The notes: a model not told the origin generated them from the sequence alone. Shown: positions 44,210 through 52,886, counted from the stretch's first letter. The stretch is 64,000 nucleotides of DNA from Pseudomonadota bacterium (GCA_023418595.1 JAEZZI010000020.1:79182-143181); one strand, 5' to 3'. Program-made: numbers and translations.

Positions 44210-45235
44210 TTGACCGACGAATCTGTCAAGATGGTTGAACTTCGCAAGGCTATCTCGTCAGCCTCCGAGGAGTTGCAAGCGGATTTGATCCTGCTGAATG
44301 CTCCGATGAGGAGTGGGTTGGAAGATAGTTTGCGTAATGAAATTTCGGGACGATCGGACCGAGCCAAATCAGTGGTGCTGATTCTTGTGACCACGGGAGG
44401 TTTGGCAGACGAGGCCTATCGTTGCGCGAGAATGTTGCAATCTTCATACGAGAATGTGACGATTTGTGTGGCGGGTTGGTGTAAAAGCGCTGGAACTTTG
44501 CTCGCTATCGGTGGGCATAGTTTGATCATGGGGCCGCGAGGTGAACTCGGTCCATTGGACGTCCAAATTACGAAGCGGGACGAGCTTTTTGATCGTGATT
44601 CTGGGCTGATTTCGAACGCCGCGTTGGATCGTCTACGCGAAGAGTCATTCCAGTTTTTTGAGCAGTTTATGCTCCAAATTATCGCCCGCTCTCAGAACAC
44701 AATCACGTTCAGAACGGCAGCGGATATTTCGGCCGACGTGACAGCCGGACTTATGGTTCCTATATTCGATAAACTCGACCCTCTTCGACTTGGGGCGGAT
44801 AGCCGGGCGATGGAAATCGGGTCGGCCTACGCAACCCGTTTGAACATCGGATCCAAGAATCTGAAGGGGACGGAAGCGCTCAATATGCTTTTGAACGGTT
44901 ATCCATCCCATTCGTTTGTGATAGATTACAAAGAAGCTGAGATGCTGTTCACCTGCGTGAAACCCTTAGAAGGTAGCTTGGCAAATGTCATAGATGCGCT
45001 AGGAGACCTGGCGATTGCTCCTCGAGACGAGGCACTAGTTTTATATCTGGACGGAGCGGATCATGGAACAGAAACTGATGAAGGAACTGATGTTGTCGAG
45101 GCTGCAAAAGCTGGCGATCAATCCCCAACCGGGGAAAACGATGACAGCCCTTCCGAAGTCCTACGAGCAGCTATTCAAGGACACCCTAGACCGGACAGGT
45201 CGGGTCGTGCCCGCAGAACAAGCGGCTTGAGTTGA
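44210..45235 (+). CDS. serine-dehydrogenase-type (SDH family, ClpP/crotonase-fold) peptidase-like protein
   Basis: A 341-residue protein of the SDH_sah/SppA-like group. Key parts from the TTG start: oxyanion-type TTGG (61-64), a Lys-Ser dyad-like segment CKSAGT (91-96, S93 candidate nucleophile), then GELGPLDVQI (111-120), matching the AKSAGT...LGPIDPQ pattern of that family. There is no signal peptide. The C-terminal ~60 residues are acidic and poorly ordered and share their DNA with another gene. I chose TTG 44210, with GGGGGAG eight bases upstream; ATG 44231 is possible. The gene is visibly less GC-rich than its neighbours, so it may be acquired. Confidence 0.82.
   Translation: MTDESVKMVELRKAISSASEELQADLILLNAPMRSGLEDSLRNEISGRSDRAKSVVLILVTTGGLADEAYRCARMLQSSYENVTICVAGWCKSAGTLLAIGGHSLIMGPRGELGPLDVQITKRDELFDRDSGLISNAALDRLREESFQFFEQFMLQIIARSQNTITFRTAADISADVTAGLMVPIFDKLDPLRLGADSRAMEIGSAYATRLNIGSKNLKGTEALNMLLNGYPSHSFVIDYKEAEMLFTCVKPLEGSLANVIDALGDLAIAPRDEALVLYLDGADHGTETDEGTDVVEAAKAGDQSPTGENDDSPSEVLRAAIQGHPRPDRSGRARRTSGLS
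45063..45230 (+). CDS. 55-residue protein overlapping the 3' end of the SDH-type gene in another frame
   Basis: Starts ATG 45063 with GGAG six bases before it and stops at TGA 45228. It reads MEQKLMKELMLSRLQKLAIN..., then MTALPKSYEQLFKDTL...VVPAEQAA, which looks like an ordinary amphipathic, Lys/Leu-rich soluble protein. The host frame here is low-complexity and acidic. It sits before a strong terminator (45238-45264). Nothing is known of such a protein; it could be an adaptor, regulator or toxin-antitoxin-like partner of the protease, or the reverse overlap could be accidental. Confidence 0.55.
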   Translation: MEQKLMKELMLSRLQKLAINPQPGKTMTALPKSYEQLFKDTLDRTGRVVPAEQAA

Positions 45236-45237
45236 TT

Positions 45238-45264
45238 AAACGGCCCTATGGGGCCGTTTTTTTT
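45238..45264. terminator. intrinsic terminator shared by the convergent SDH-type locus and uvrD
   Basis: Stem AAACGGCCC / GGGCCGTTT with a TATG loop and eight Ts on the plus strand. It begins 3 bases after the SDH-type stop; the uvrD stop (minus) lies within its T-run, and the complementary AAA on the other side makes it potentially bidirectional. Confidence 0.88.
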
Positions 45265-47539
45265 ACCCCAACGTCACAAAGCTATCCATCACCCGCTTCC
45301 GCCCGGCCTGTTCGAATTCGATCTCCAGCTTGTTGCCTTCGATTTCCTCGATGCGGCCGTAGCCGAACTTCTGGTGGAAGACGCGCAGGCCGACGCTCAG
45401 GTCGTCGCGGCCCTTGTTGCCCAGGCTGACGGCGCTGGTGCGGGCCTCCACCACGCGGGCGGGTTCGCGGGTGAAGCTGCCGCTGCCTGCGGCGCGTTGC
45501 CAGCCGGGGCCTCTGCCGGTGCCGCGGCTTACGTCGGCGAAGGGATCGGCGCGGTCGGTCCAGTTGGCGCGCCACAGGCTTTCGCCGCCGGACATGGTGG
45601 TTTCCGCCTCTACATGGTCGCCCGGCAATTCGGCGACGAAGCGGCTGGGCAGGCTGCTGGTCCATTGGCCGTAGATGCGGCGGTTGGCGGCGTGGAGGAT
45701 GGTCGCGAGCCGCCGCGCGCGGGTGATCGCGACATAGGCCAGGCGGCGTTCCTCCTCGAGGCTGGCATTGCCGCCTTCGTCCAACGCGCGTTGCGAGGGG
45801 AACAGCCCTTCTTCCCAGCCGACCAGGAACACGGTGTCGTATTCCAGGCCCTTCGCCGCGTGGATCGTCATGATGGTGACTTTGGCATCGTCGGCGGCCG
45901 CGTCATTGTCCATCACCAGGCTGACATGTTCGAGGAACGCGCCGAGCGTCTCATATTCCTCCATCGCGCGGACGAGTTCGGACAGGTTTTCGAGGCGACC
46001 GGCGGCCTCCGCCGATTTCTCGTTCTGCCACATCGCGGTGTAGCCGCTTTCGTCGAGCATCTGGCGCGCGAGTTCGGGATGGGGGAGCGTGCTGGCCATG
46101 TCGCGCCAGCGGGCGAGATCGCCGACGAAATTGCCGAGCGCGCGGCGGGCCTGCGGCGTCAGCTCGTCGGTGTCGAGAATGCGCGCGGCGGCGATCGACA
46201 GGGGGATGGATTCGGCGCGGGCGAGCAGGTGGAGCTTTGTCACCGCCTTGTCGCCCAGCCCGCGTTTTGGGGTGTTGACGATGCGCTCGAACGCCAGGTC
46301 GTCGGCGGGCTGGTGGACGATGCGCAGATACGCAAGCGCGTCACGGATTTCGGCGCGTTCGTAGAAGCGGAAACCGCCGACGATGCGGTAGGGGAGGCCG
46401 ATCGAGATGAACCGGTCCTCGAACTCGCGGGTCTGGTGCTGGGCACGGACGAGGATGGCAATTTCGTCGTAGGATTTGCCGCGCGCGCGTGCGCTCTCGA
46501 TCTCGTCGCTGACGCGGCGGGCTTCCTCGGGGCCGTCCCAGACGCCAATGACGCGGACCTTTTCGCCGGCGTCGAGTTCGGTCCACAATGTCTTGCCCAG
46601 GCGGCCGCCATTGTTGGCGATGACTCCGCTCGCCGCGCCGAGGATGTGGGGCGTGGAGCGGTAATTCTGCTCTAGGCGGATGACCTTTGCGCCGGGAAAG
46701 TCGCGTTCGAATTTCAGGATATTCTCGACCTGAGCGCCGCGCCACGAATAGATCGACTGGTCGTCGTCGCCGACGCACGCGATGTTCTTGCGCGCCTGCG
46801 CGAGCAGGCGGAGCCAGAGATATTGGACGCTGTTGGTGTCCTGATACTCGTCGACCATGATGTATTTGAAGCGCTGTTGGTAGTGTTCCAGCACGTCGCG
46901 GTGGGTGCGCAGGATGACCAGCATGTGCAGCAGCAGGTCGCCGAAATCGCAGGCGTTGAGGGCTTTGAGGCGGTTCTGATAGGCGGCGTAGAGTTCCTGG
47001 CCGCGACCATTGGCGTAGAGTTCGGATTCTCCGGCGTCGAGGTCTTGCGGAGTCAGGCCCTTGTTCTTCCAGCCATCGATCAGGCCCGCGAGTGAGCGGG
47101 CGGGCCAGCGTTTTTCGTCGAGATCGGCGGCGGCGATGAGCTGTTTGAGCAGGCGGAGCTGATCGTCGGTGTCGAGGATGGTGAAGTTCGATTGCAGGCC
47201 GACGAGTTCGGCGTGGCGGCGGAGCATCTTGGCGCCGATCGCGTGGAAGGTGCCGAGCCAGGGCATCCCCTCCACCACGTCGCCGACCAGCCGCCCGACG
47301 CGTTCGCGCATTTCGCGGGCGGCCTTGTTGGTGAAGGTGACGCTGAGGATCTCGCTCGGCCATGCCTTTCGCGTGAACAGCAGGTGGGCGAGGCGCGCGG
47401 TGAGCGCGGCGGTCTTGCCGGTGCCCGCCCCTGCGAGGACGAGGACCGGGCCGTCGGTGGTCAGCACCGCCTCGCGCTGGGGGGCGTTCAGGCCGCGCAG
47501 ATAGGGCGGTTCGTCGGGAGAGGGGGCGGGGAGAGTCAC
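45263..47539 (-). CDS. uvrD: UvrD/PcrA-family DNA helicase
   Basis: A 758-residue superfamily 1A helicase used in nucleotide excision and mismatch repair. It begins YLRGLNAPQREAV, with Walker A AGAGTGKTAALTARLA, motif Ia and Ib, DEYQDTN (Walker B), the QSIYSWRGA motif III, QNYRST motif IV and a C-terminal Tudor-like domain (KFGYGRIEEIEGNKLEIEFE). GTG 47539 is preferred: a LexA box lies just before it, and longer readings enter non-coding sequence. Expected to be SOS-induced. Confidence 0.95.
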   Translation of the reverse strand: MTLPAPSPDEPPYLRGLNAPQREAVLTTDGPVLVLAGAGTGKTAALTARLAHLLFTRKAWPSEILSVTFTNKAAREMRERVGRLVGDVVEGMPWLGTFHAIGAKMLRRHAELVGLQSNFTILDTDDQLRLLKQLIAAADLDEKRWPARSLAGLIDGWKNKGLTPQDLDAGESELYANGRGQELYAAYQNRLKALNACDFGDLLLHMLVILRTHRDVLEHYQQRFKYIMVDEYQDTNSVQYLWLRLLAQARKNIACVGDDDQSIYSWRGAQVENILKFERDFPGAKVIRLEQNYRSTPHILGAASGVIANNGGRLGKTLWTELDAGEKVRVIGVWDGPEEARRVSDEIESARARGKSYDEIAILVRAQHQTREFEDRFISIGLPYRIVGGFRFYERAEIRDALAYLRIVHQPADDLAFERIVNTPKRGLGDKAVTKLHLLARAESIPLSIAAARILDTDELTPQARRALGNFVGDLARWRDMASTLPHPELARQMLDESGYTAMWQNEKSAEAAGRLENLSELVRAMEEYETLGAFLEHVSLVMDNDAAADDAKVTIMTIHAAKGLEYDTVFLVGWEEGLFPSQRALDEGGNASLEEERRLAYVAITRARRLATILHAANRRIYGQWTSSLPSRFVAELPGDHVEAETTMSGGESLWRANWTDRADPFADVSRGTGRGPGWQRAAGSGSFTREPARVVEARTSAVSLGNKGRDDLSVGLRVFHQKFGYGRIEEIEGNKLEIEFEQAGRKRVMDSFVTLG

Positions 47540-47543
47540 GCGT

Positions 47544-47558
47544 GAACAGTTAGGGAAC
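47544..47558 (-). promoter_or_regulatory. LexA (SOS) box at the uvrD start
   Basis: On the plus strand it reads GAAC-AGTTAGG-GAAC, i.e. GTTC-N7-GTTC on the coding strand of uvrD. It ends five bases before the GTG start, so it overlaps the SD region, and the promoter must be upstream or within it. The spacing and half-sites are identical to those of the recA box. Confidence 0.85.
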
Positions 47559-47644
47559 GGGCGCGCGTTGGGCAAGCCGTTTGAGGTTGCATCGATGCGC
47601 GCGAAGTGAGAACATCGCACGAACATTCGAGTCGGGAAGATAGG

Positions 47645-48037
47645 ATGGTTGCGGGCCGATGCCACTGCGGGGCGATTTCGTACGAGCTGGATTTGCCGGT
47701 GCTGCACCATGCGCTGTGTCATTGCAGCGATTGCAGGCGCCATGCGGGCGCGCTGATGGTCGGCTGGGCGATGGTCCCTGCGGCGCAGTTGCAGGTCGCG
47801 GGCGAGCCGAAGGTTTATGCGTCGTCGCAGCATGGTCGGCGGCAATTCTGTGGCGAATGCGGGACGGGGCTGTTCTATGTGAACGAGGACATGCTGCCGG
47901 GACTGGTCGACGTGCAGACGGGAACGCTGGACGACCCCGACGCGGTGCCGCCGGGCGCGAATATTCAGGTGGCCGAGCGGGTGCGCTGGATGGAGACCGC
48001 GCATGAATTGCCCGTGTTTGAGCGATATCCGGGGTAG
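47645..48037 (+). CDS. GFA family (CENP-V/GFA) zinc protein
   Basis: A 130-residue GFA protein. Zinc-binding cysteines are in GRCHCGAISYEL, CHCSDCRR and FCGECGTGLFY, the normal pattern. The founding member (Gfa) was described as aiding glutathione addition to formaldehyde, but most relatives are uncharacterised. ATG 47645 starts the first conserved region. It is divergent from uvrD. Confidence 0.92.
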   Translation: MVAGRCHCGAISYELDLPVLHHALCHCSDCRRHAGALMVGWAMVPAAQLQVAGEPKVYASSQHGRRQFCGECGTGLFYVNEDMLPGLVDVQTGTLDDPDAVPPGANIQVAERVRWMETAHELPVFERYPG

Positions 48038-48181
48038 GGTGCGAGGGCTGGGGACGAAGGCATCGCGATCCTTGCTCCGTGCCGACCGAAATTGAGCACG
48101 CGATAGACGATGGGCGAGCTTCTGGTATCATTCGCGCAGAGCGGAATGCCACTTGACGAATAATCTATATAGGTAGAGTTA

Positions 48182-48508
48182 GTGGGCGTGACCCGGAAAC
48201 GTGCCCTGTCCAGCCATGCTCGCGCTCTGCTGAAAAACCTGCTGGATGCGCAGGGCCAATGGCGGCACGGTTACGATCTGGCGGCGCTGACCGGTCTGAA
48301 GTCGGGCACGTTGTACCCGCTGCTGATCCGTCTGGAGTCGCAAGGCTATCTTGAAGCGGAGTGGCAGCCGCCTGCCGCCCGTGGGCGTCCGCCACGCCAT
48401 GCCTATCGATTGACTGCCGCCGGCGTAAGGTTGGCGCGCACGGAAGCCGCCATGCCGGAAACAGCCGCATCGACCGTCGCGTGGCGTAATGGCGAGGCGA
48501 TATCGTGA
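48182..48508 (+). CDS. PadR-family transcriptional regulator
   Basis: A 108-residue winged-helix repressor: WRHGYDLAALTGLKSGTLYPLLIRLESQGYLEAEW, then GRPPRHAYRLTAAGVRLA. The YPLLIRLESQGYL motif is the PadR core. Start GTG 48182 or GTG 48188. Upstream, TTGACG (48153) and an 8-base palindrome CTATATAG (48165-48172) may be a promoter and self-binding site. Its stop overlaps the start of the next gene. Confidence 0.93.
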   Translation: MGVTRKRALSSHARALLKNLLDAQGQWRHGYDLAALTGLKSGTLYPLLIRLESQGYLEAEWQPPAARGRPPRHAYRLTAAGVRLARTEAAMPETAASTVAWRNGEAIS

Positions 48509-49680
48509 GTGGGTTGATGCGCCTTGCCGCGCAAAGGATCATGCGGGCGGCAGAGGAAGTGTTTCCTGGCCATCTTTCCTGCTGGTCTCGTGCGATGGCG
48601 CGAGAACTTGCGGAAATCCGACATGATCGCGCAGCGCTGGCATTTGCCGTCGGTTGTCTCCGGGCTGCGATCATCGTGGCGCTGGGCACATGGATTGCGA
48701 CGCAAAAGACCCGCTTTGTCAGTTCCGCCACAACTTCATCCAGGAGTGCCCCGATAATGACCCGCCTGATCGACCGCCCGAGAAATCTTGGCCTGATATG
48801 CGCTGTCACGGCTGTCGGCCTGGGGTTGGCCTATATGACCGCAGGGGGTGCTCCCGCACATTATCTGCTGGTCAACGTGGCTGCACTTATTGTGGGCGCA
48901 ACGGCGTGGCTTGCGCTCGGGCGCACGGCAACGGCGCGACTTGTGGGGAGCGGGAATGCGGTGCTCGCGTTGGCATTGCTGCTGCTGGCGACCGCTGTGT
49001 TCGGCGCTGCCGCCGATGGGGTATCTCGCTGGGTCATTGTCGGTCCGCTGAGCATCCAGGTCAGCATGATCGTCCTGCCGGCAATGATCGTCCTGTATGC
49101 GAGGCGAGCGGACGCGATCGGGACCATCGGTCTGGCAGTCGCCGCGCTTGCGCTGGCAGTGCAGCCCGACCGCGCAATGGCCGGCGTGCTGACAGCAGGG
49201 CTCTCCGCGATCTTGGTCACGAAGGCCAGCCGACTTCCCGCGCTGGCGCTCGCTATTGCCGCCGTTGCATTTGCCGTGACGCTTATCCGACCGGACATGT
49301 CGCCAGCAGTGCCCTTTGTTGACCGCATTCTCTACACGGCGTTCAGCGTCCATCTGCTTTCGGGGCTGGCCGTGGTGACGGGTTGTATCTTTCTCGTCCT
49401 GCCCGCCTTGGCCGGGCCGAAGCGCAGCGGCGATCAGCGGTCCGTGATGATGGCGTTCGGCGCGTCCTGGGCGGGCGTGGTGGCTGCTGCGGCGCTTGGC
49501 AACTATCCGACGCCGCTGGTCGGCTATAGCGGAAGCGCGGTGCTGGGTTATCTTCTTAGCGTCGCGTTGTTGCCGCGCGATCAAGCGAGTGCTGGCGCGA
49601 ACGAAGGTGGTATCGCGCCTGCTGTGAATTCTCGTGACGAACATGATATCGTCGGTTCGAATATCCCCAGGCTTGCCTGA
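48505..49680 (+). CDS. multi-pass membrane protein with PadR-operon prefix, function unknown
   Basis: A 391-residue membrane protein. The first ~50 residues (SCWSRAMARELAEIRHDRAALAFAVGCLRAAI) match a short prefix often seen on proteins encoded beside PadR regulators. Ten or so hydrophobic helices follow. It overlaps the PadR stop codon, so they form one operon. I do not assign a transport or enzyme function. A few segments (FSVHLLSGLAVV) resemble FtsW/RodA-like or permease sequences, which may be chance. Confidence 0.75.
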   Translation: MSGLMRLAAQRIMRAAEEVFPGHLSCWSRAMARELAEIRHDRAALAFAVGCLRAAIIVALGTWIATQKTRFVSSATTSSRSAPIMTRLIDRPRNLGLICAVTAVGLGLAYMTAGGAPAHYLLVNVAALIVGATAWLALGRTATARLVGSGNAVLALALLLLATAVFGAAADGVSRWVIVGPLSIQVSMIVLPAMIVLYARRADAIGTIGLAVAALALAVQPDRAMAGVLTAGLSAILVTKASRLPALALAIAAVAFAVTLIRPDMSPAVPFVDRILYTAFSVHLLSGLAVVTGCIFLVLPALAGPKRSGDQRSVMMAFGASWAGVVAAAALGNYPTPLVGYSGSAVLGYLLSVALLPRDQASAGANEGGIAPAVNSRDEHDIVGSNIPRLA

Positions 49681-49705
49681 ATCGTGCGAGGTTCGCCTGC
49701 CGCCG

Positions 49706-50269
49706 TCACATCGCGGTCTTCTGAAACAGCAACCCACTCGCCCCCCACAGCGCGGTGAAGAACAGCGTCACGAACGGGATGAGCACGCCCATCGTCAGCG
49801 CGATGAAGCCGATCGCAATCTGCGCTGCGCCTGCAGCGGCCATCGTCAACGCCATGCCGCGGGGGCGGAAGCGGCTTAGGAGGGCGCCCAAAAAAGCGAT
49901 GGCGAGCGGGCCGCCGAACATCAGGTTGGCGGGGTTGTCTTCGTTGCCGATGATGCCGACCGCGCCATTGATCCAGATGAGCAGAAACGAGGCGGCAAGC
50001 GCGAGGGCGACGCCACCTCGATAGGCGTAGGTCGTGCGGGTCAGGACGGCGATGTCGTAGAGCAAGGCGGTGCCGCCGATCATGACGCCTGCGAAAACGA
50101 AATCGCTTGGGGTCCAGTTCACTTGTGCGGTGAATTGCATCGCGACGGCCGGGAGCAGGAGCAGTCCGGCGACCATGGTCCAGCGCGCGATGCGCCAGCC
50201 GTTCCAGAAGGCCGGGGTGGAGGATGGATCGGGGGACGGCGTTCCGGTCGGGGTCGATGCTGCTGCCAT
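49706..50269 (-). CDS. multi-pass membrane protein, function unknown
   Basis: A 187-residue protein with a Pro/Thr-rich N-terminus and about five helices (WTMVAGLLLLPAVAMQF, FVFAGVMIGGTALLYDIAVL, GGVALALAASFLLIWINGAVGII, AIAFLGALLSRF, IAIGFIALTMGVLIPFVTLFFTALWGASGLL). Start at ATG 50269. It is divergent from a wHTH regulator whose own membrane domain may respond to the same condition. Confidence 0.75.
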   Translation of the reverse strand: MAAASTPTGTPSPDPSSTPAFWNGWRIARWTMVAGLLLLPAVAMQFTAQVNWTPSDFVFAGVMIGGTALLYDIAVLTRTTYAYRGGVALALAASFLLIWINGAVGIIGNEDNPANLMFGGPLAIAFLGALLSRFRPRGMALTMAAAGAAQIAIGFIALTMGVLIPFVTLFFTALWGASGLLFQKTAM

Positions 50270-50357
50270 TGCCTTGCCTTTGCGATTGCGGGAAACGGTG
50301 ATGTGACGCAGCCGACGCGTGAGCGGCATGAGCAAAAACTGAGGCTTCGCTGAAAAG

Positions 50358-51434
50358 ATGGACGAGGGGCGGTATCGGTTCGGCGACTTCGTGCTCGATG
50401 CGGGCGACCGGCGGCTGATGCGCGGCGACGAGGGCGTCGCGGTCAATGCGCGTTATCTCGACGCGCTGGTGCTGCTGGTGCGCGGGCGCGGCGCTTTGGT
50501 GTCCAAGGACGCGTTCATGGATCAGGTGTGGCGCGGGGTGCCGGTGACCGACGAGGCGCTGACCCAGTGCATCCGCACGCTGCGTCGGTTGCTGGAGGAT
50601 GATGCGGCGCGACCCCGGTTCATCGAGACGGTGCCCAAATATGGCTATCGTTTTATCGCCGCCGTGGAAGGGGTGGAGGATCGGCCGGTGGCCGATGGCG
50701 ATGCTGGTCCGGTTGCGGTGTCCGAGCCGGTCGGGCGGCATGCGCGCGACGATGCCTGGCGGCTGGCGATGGCGGGCACGCTGGGGGCCGGGGTCGCGGG
50801 CGCGATCGGCGGCGTTGCCTATGGTTTTGCCGCGACGGCCGGAGCGGGGGCAAGCGCGCTGTCGATGCTGCTGGTGATGACCGTGGTGACGACGCTCATC
50901 GCCGTGCTGGGCGGTGCCGGCGTGGCGACGGGAATCGCGGGCGCAGGCGCGGTGGCCGGGCGCGGATCGGCCTGGACGATCGCGGGCGGTGCGGCGGGCG
51001 GGATGCTGGTCGGCGCGGTGGTCAAACTGTTCGGGATGGATGCGTTCGAATTGATGCTGGGCCAGTCGCCGGGCGACATCACCGGCGCGGCGGAGGGCAT
51101 TGCGCTGGGTGCGGCGGTCGGGCTGGGGAGCTGGCTTGGCGGGCGGGCGGCTTCGTTGCGGCGCGCGGTGCCGGTCGCGGCCTCATGCGGCGCGGGGAGC
51201 GGGGTTGCGATCGCGTTGCTGGGCGGGCGTTTGATGGGCGGAAGCCTGGACCTGCTCGCGCGGTCGATGCCGGGATCGCGCTTGCGGCTGGATGCGATTG
51301 GCGGGGTGTTCGGGGAAGCCGAGTTCGGAGCGATCAGCCGAGTGGTGACCGGCGGGATGGAGGGCTTGTTGTTCGCGGCGTGTATCGTCGGCGCGATGAC
51401 GGTTGCGGGGCGGGGAGTAGTGGCGCGGAAATAA
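50358..51434 (+). CDS. CadC-like membrane-bound winged-helix regulator
   Basis: A 358-residue protein. An N-terminal OmpR-type winged helix (RFGDFVLDAGDRRLMRGDE, NARYLDALVLLVRGRGALVSKDAFMDQVWRGVPVTDEALTQCIRTLRRLL, FIETVPKYGYRFIA) lacks any receiver domain. The rest (about residues 130-350) is Gly/Ala-rich hydrophobic sequence with many helices. The pattern fits one-component membrane-anchored regulators such as CadC/ToxR, though the membrane part is unusually large and glycine-rich. It is divergent from the 187-residue membrane protein, a likely target. Confidence 0.85.
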   Translation: MDEGRYRFGDFVLDAGDRRLMRGDEGVAVNARYLDALVLLVRGRGALVSKDAFMDQVWRGVPVTDEALTQCIRTLRRLLEDDAARPRFIETVPKYGYRFIAAVEGVEDRPVADGDAGPVAVSEPVGRHARDDAWRLAMAGTLGAGVAGAIGGVAYGFAATAGAGASALSMLLVMTVVTTLIAVLGGAGVATGIAGAGAVAGRGSAWTIAGGAAGGMLVGAVVKLFGMDAFELMLGQSPGDITGAAEGIALGAAVGLGSWLGGRAASLRRAVPVAASCGAGSGVAIALLGGRLMGGSLDLLARSMPGSRLRLDAIGGVFGEAEFGAISRVVTGGMEGLLFAACIVGAMTVAGRGVVARK

Positions 51435-51590
51435 GGGCGGCATGTGCTCCTGTATTTGCAGGAGCTCATGTTGGGCTTTGGCTATTCGGTGCCAGCCGAG
51501 TGCGCTTGAACTCGGTCCGCCCAAGCAATTGCCCGCTTGCCAGCCCTGTCGTGACGGGCAAGGAAGCGGGAGGGTTGTGGAGAGGGTCGC

Positions 51591-52886
51591 ATGACGGGTG
51601 AGGGCGTGATCGGGGCGGCGGGCACACGGCATCCGATGGTGGCGAACCGGCGGGTGCTGGGGGCGAGCCTGGTCGGGACGTCGGTCGAGTTCTATGACTT
51701 CTATATCTATGCGACCGCCGCGGCGCTCGTGTTCGGGCCGTTGTTCTTTCCGGCGGAGAGCGCGTCGGCGCAGCTGATGGCGGCTTATGCGTCGCTGGGG
51801 CTGGCGTTCGTGGCGCGGCCACTCGGCGCACTCGTCTTCGGGCATTTCGGCGACCGGGTGGGGCGTAAATCGACTTTGGTAGCGTCGCTGATGCTGATGG
51901 GCGGGGCGACGTTCCTGATCGCGTTCCTGCCGACCTATCAAATGGTCGGGTGGATCGCGCCACTGCTGCTGTGCATCCTGCGGTTTTCGCAAGGGCTGGG
52001 GCTGGGCGGCGAGTGGGGCGGCGCGGCTTTGCTGGCGATGGAGAATGCGCCCAAGGGCTGGGCCGGGCGGTTCGGCATGGTGCCGCAGCTTGGCGCGCCG
52101 ATCGGGTTCATCGCCGCGAACGGCTTGTTCCTGATTTTGGCGCTGGTGCTTTCCGACGCGCAGTTCGTGTCCTGGGGCTGGCGGGTGCCGTTCCTGTTGT
52201 CGGCGATCCTGGTGGTGCTGGGGCTGTGGGTGCGGTTGAAGCTGCACGAGACGCCCGCATTCCGCGAAGCGATGGAGCGCGATCCCCCCGCCGCGGTGCC
52301 GATCGCCGAACTGTTCCGCGCCCATCTGCGCGCGACGCTGGCGGGGACGTTTGGCGTGGTGGCGTGTTTCGCGCTCTATTACATCGCGACAGCGTTCGTC
52401 CTGGGGTACGGGACCACGACGCTCGGCTTTTCGCGGTCTGCGTTCCTGTCGGTGCAGTTGATCGCGATCCTGTTCATGGCGTTGGGGATCGTGCTGTCGG
52501 GCTGGTGGTCGGACCGGACGACGCCGGGCCATGTGCTGGCCTGGGGCTGCGCGATGGTGATCGTATCGGGCGCGCTGATGCTGCCGATGATGGGCGGCGG
52601 CGATTTGCTGACCATCGGGTTGTGGCTGTCCATTGCGCTGCTGGCGATGGGGTTCGTCTATGGCCCGTTGGGGGCGTGGCTGCCGGGGCTATTTCCGGCG
52701 CGGGTGCGCTACACCGGCGCGTCGATGGCGTTCAATGTCGGAGGGGTGATCGGCGGCGCGCTGACGCCGATTTTCGCACAGGCGCTCACCGATGCGGGCG
52801 GCATTGGCTATGTGGGGATTTATCTTGCGGTGGCGGGTGTGCTGAGTCTGGGCGGATTGTGGCTGGTGCCGAAGCGGATGGATTGA
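51591..52886 (+). CDS. MFS transporter, metabolite:H+ symporter (MHS) type
   Basis: A 431-residue major facilitator with 12 helices. Family marks: VEFYDFYIYATAAALVFGPLFF, ARPLGALVFGHFGDRVGRKS and GLGLGGEWGGAALLAMENAPKGWAGRFGMVPQLGAPIGF. MHS carriers (ShiA, ProP, KgtP types) move organic acids or osmolytes with H+. Substrate unknown. Start at ATG 51591. Confidence 0.92.
   Translation: MTGEGVIGAAGTRHPMVANRRVLGASLVGTSVEFYDFYIYATAAALVFGPLFFPAESASAQLMAAYASLGLAFVARPLGALVFGHFGDRVGRKSTLVASLMLMGGATFLIAFLPTYQMVGWIAPLLLCILRFSQGLGLGGEWGGAALLAMENAPKGWAGRFGMVPQLGAPIGFIAANGLFLILALVLSDAQFVSWGWRVPFLLSAILVVLGLWVRLKLHETPAFREAMERDPPAAVPIAELFRAHLRATLAGTFGVVACFALYYIATAFVLGYGTTTLGFSRSAFLSVQLIAILFMALGIVLSGWWSDRTTPGHVLAWGCAMVIVSGALMLPMMGGGDLLTIGLWLSIALLAMGFVYGPLGAWLPGLFPARVRYTGASMAFNVGGVIGGALTPIFAQALTDAGGIGYVGIYLAVAGVLSLGGLWLVPKRMD

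Noticed and set aside
49581..50741. 386-codon minus-strand frame covering the 187-residue membrane protein gene and the start of the wHTH gene
   Set aside because: The membrane-protein frame 49706-50269 gives sensible hydrophobic helices; the longer frame does not.
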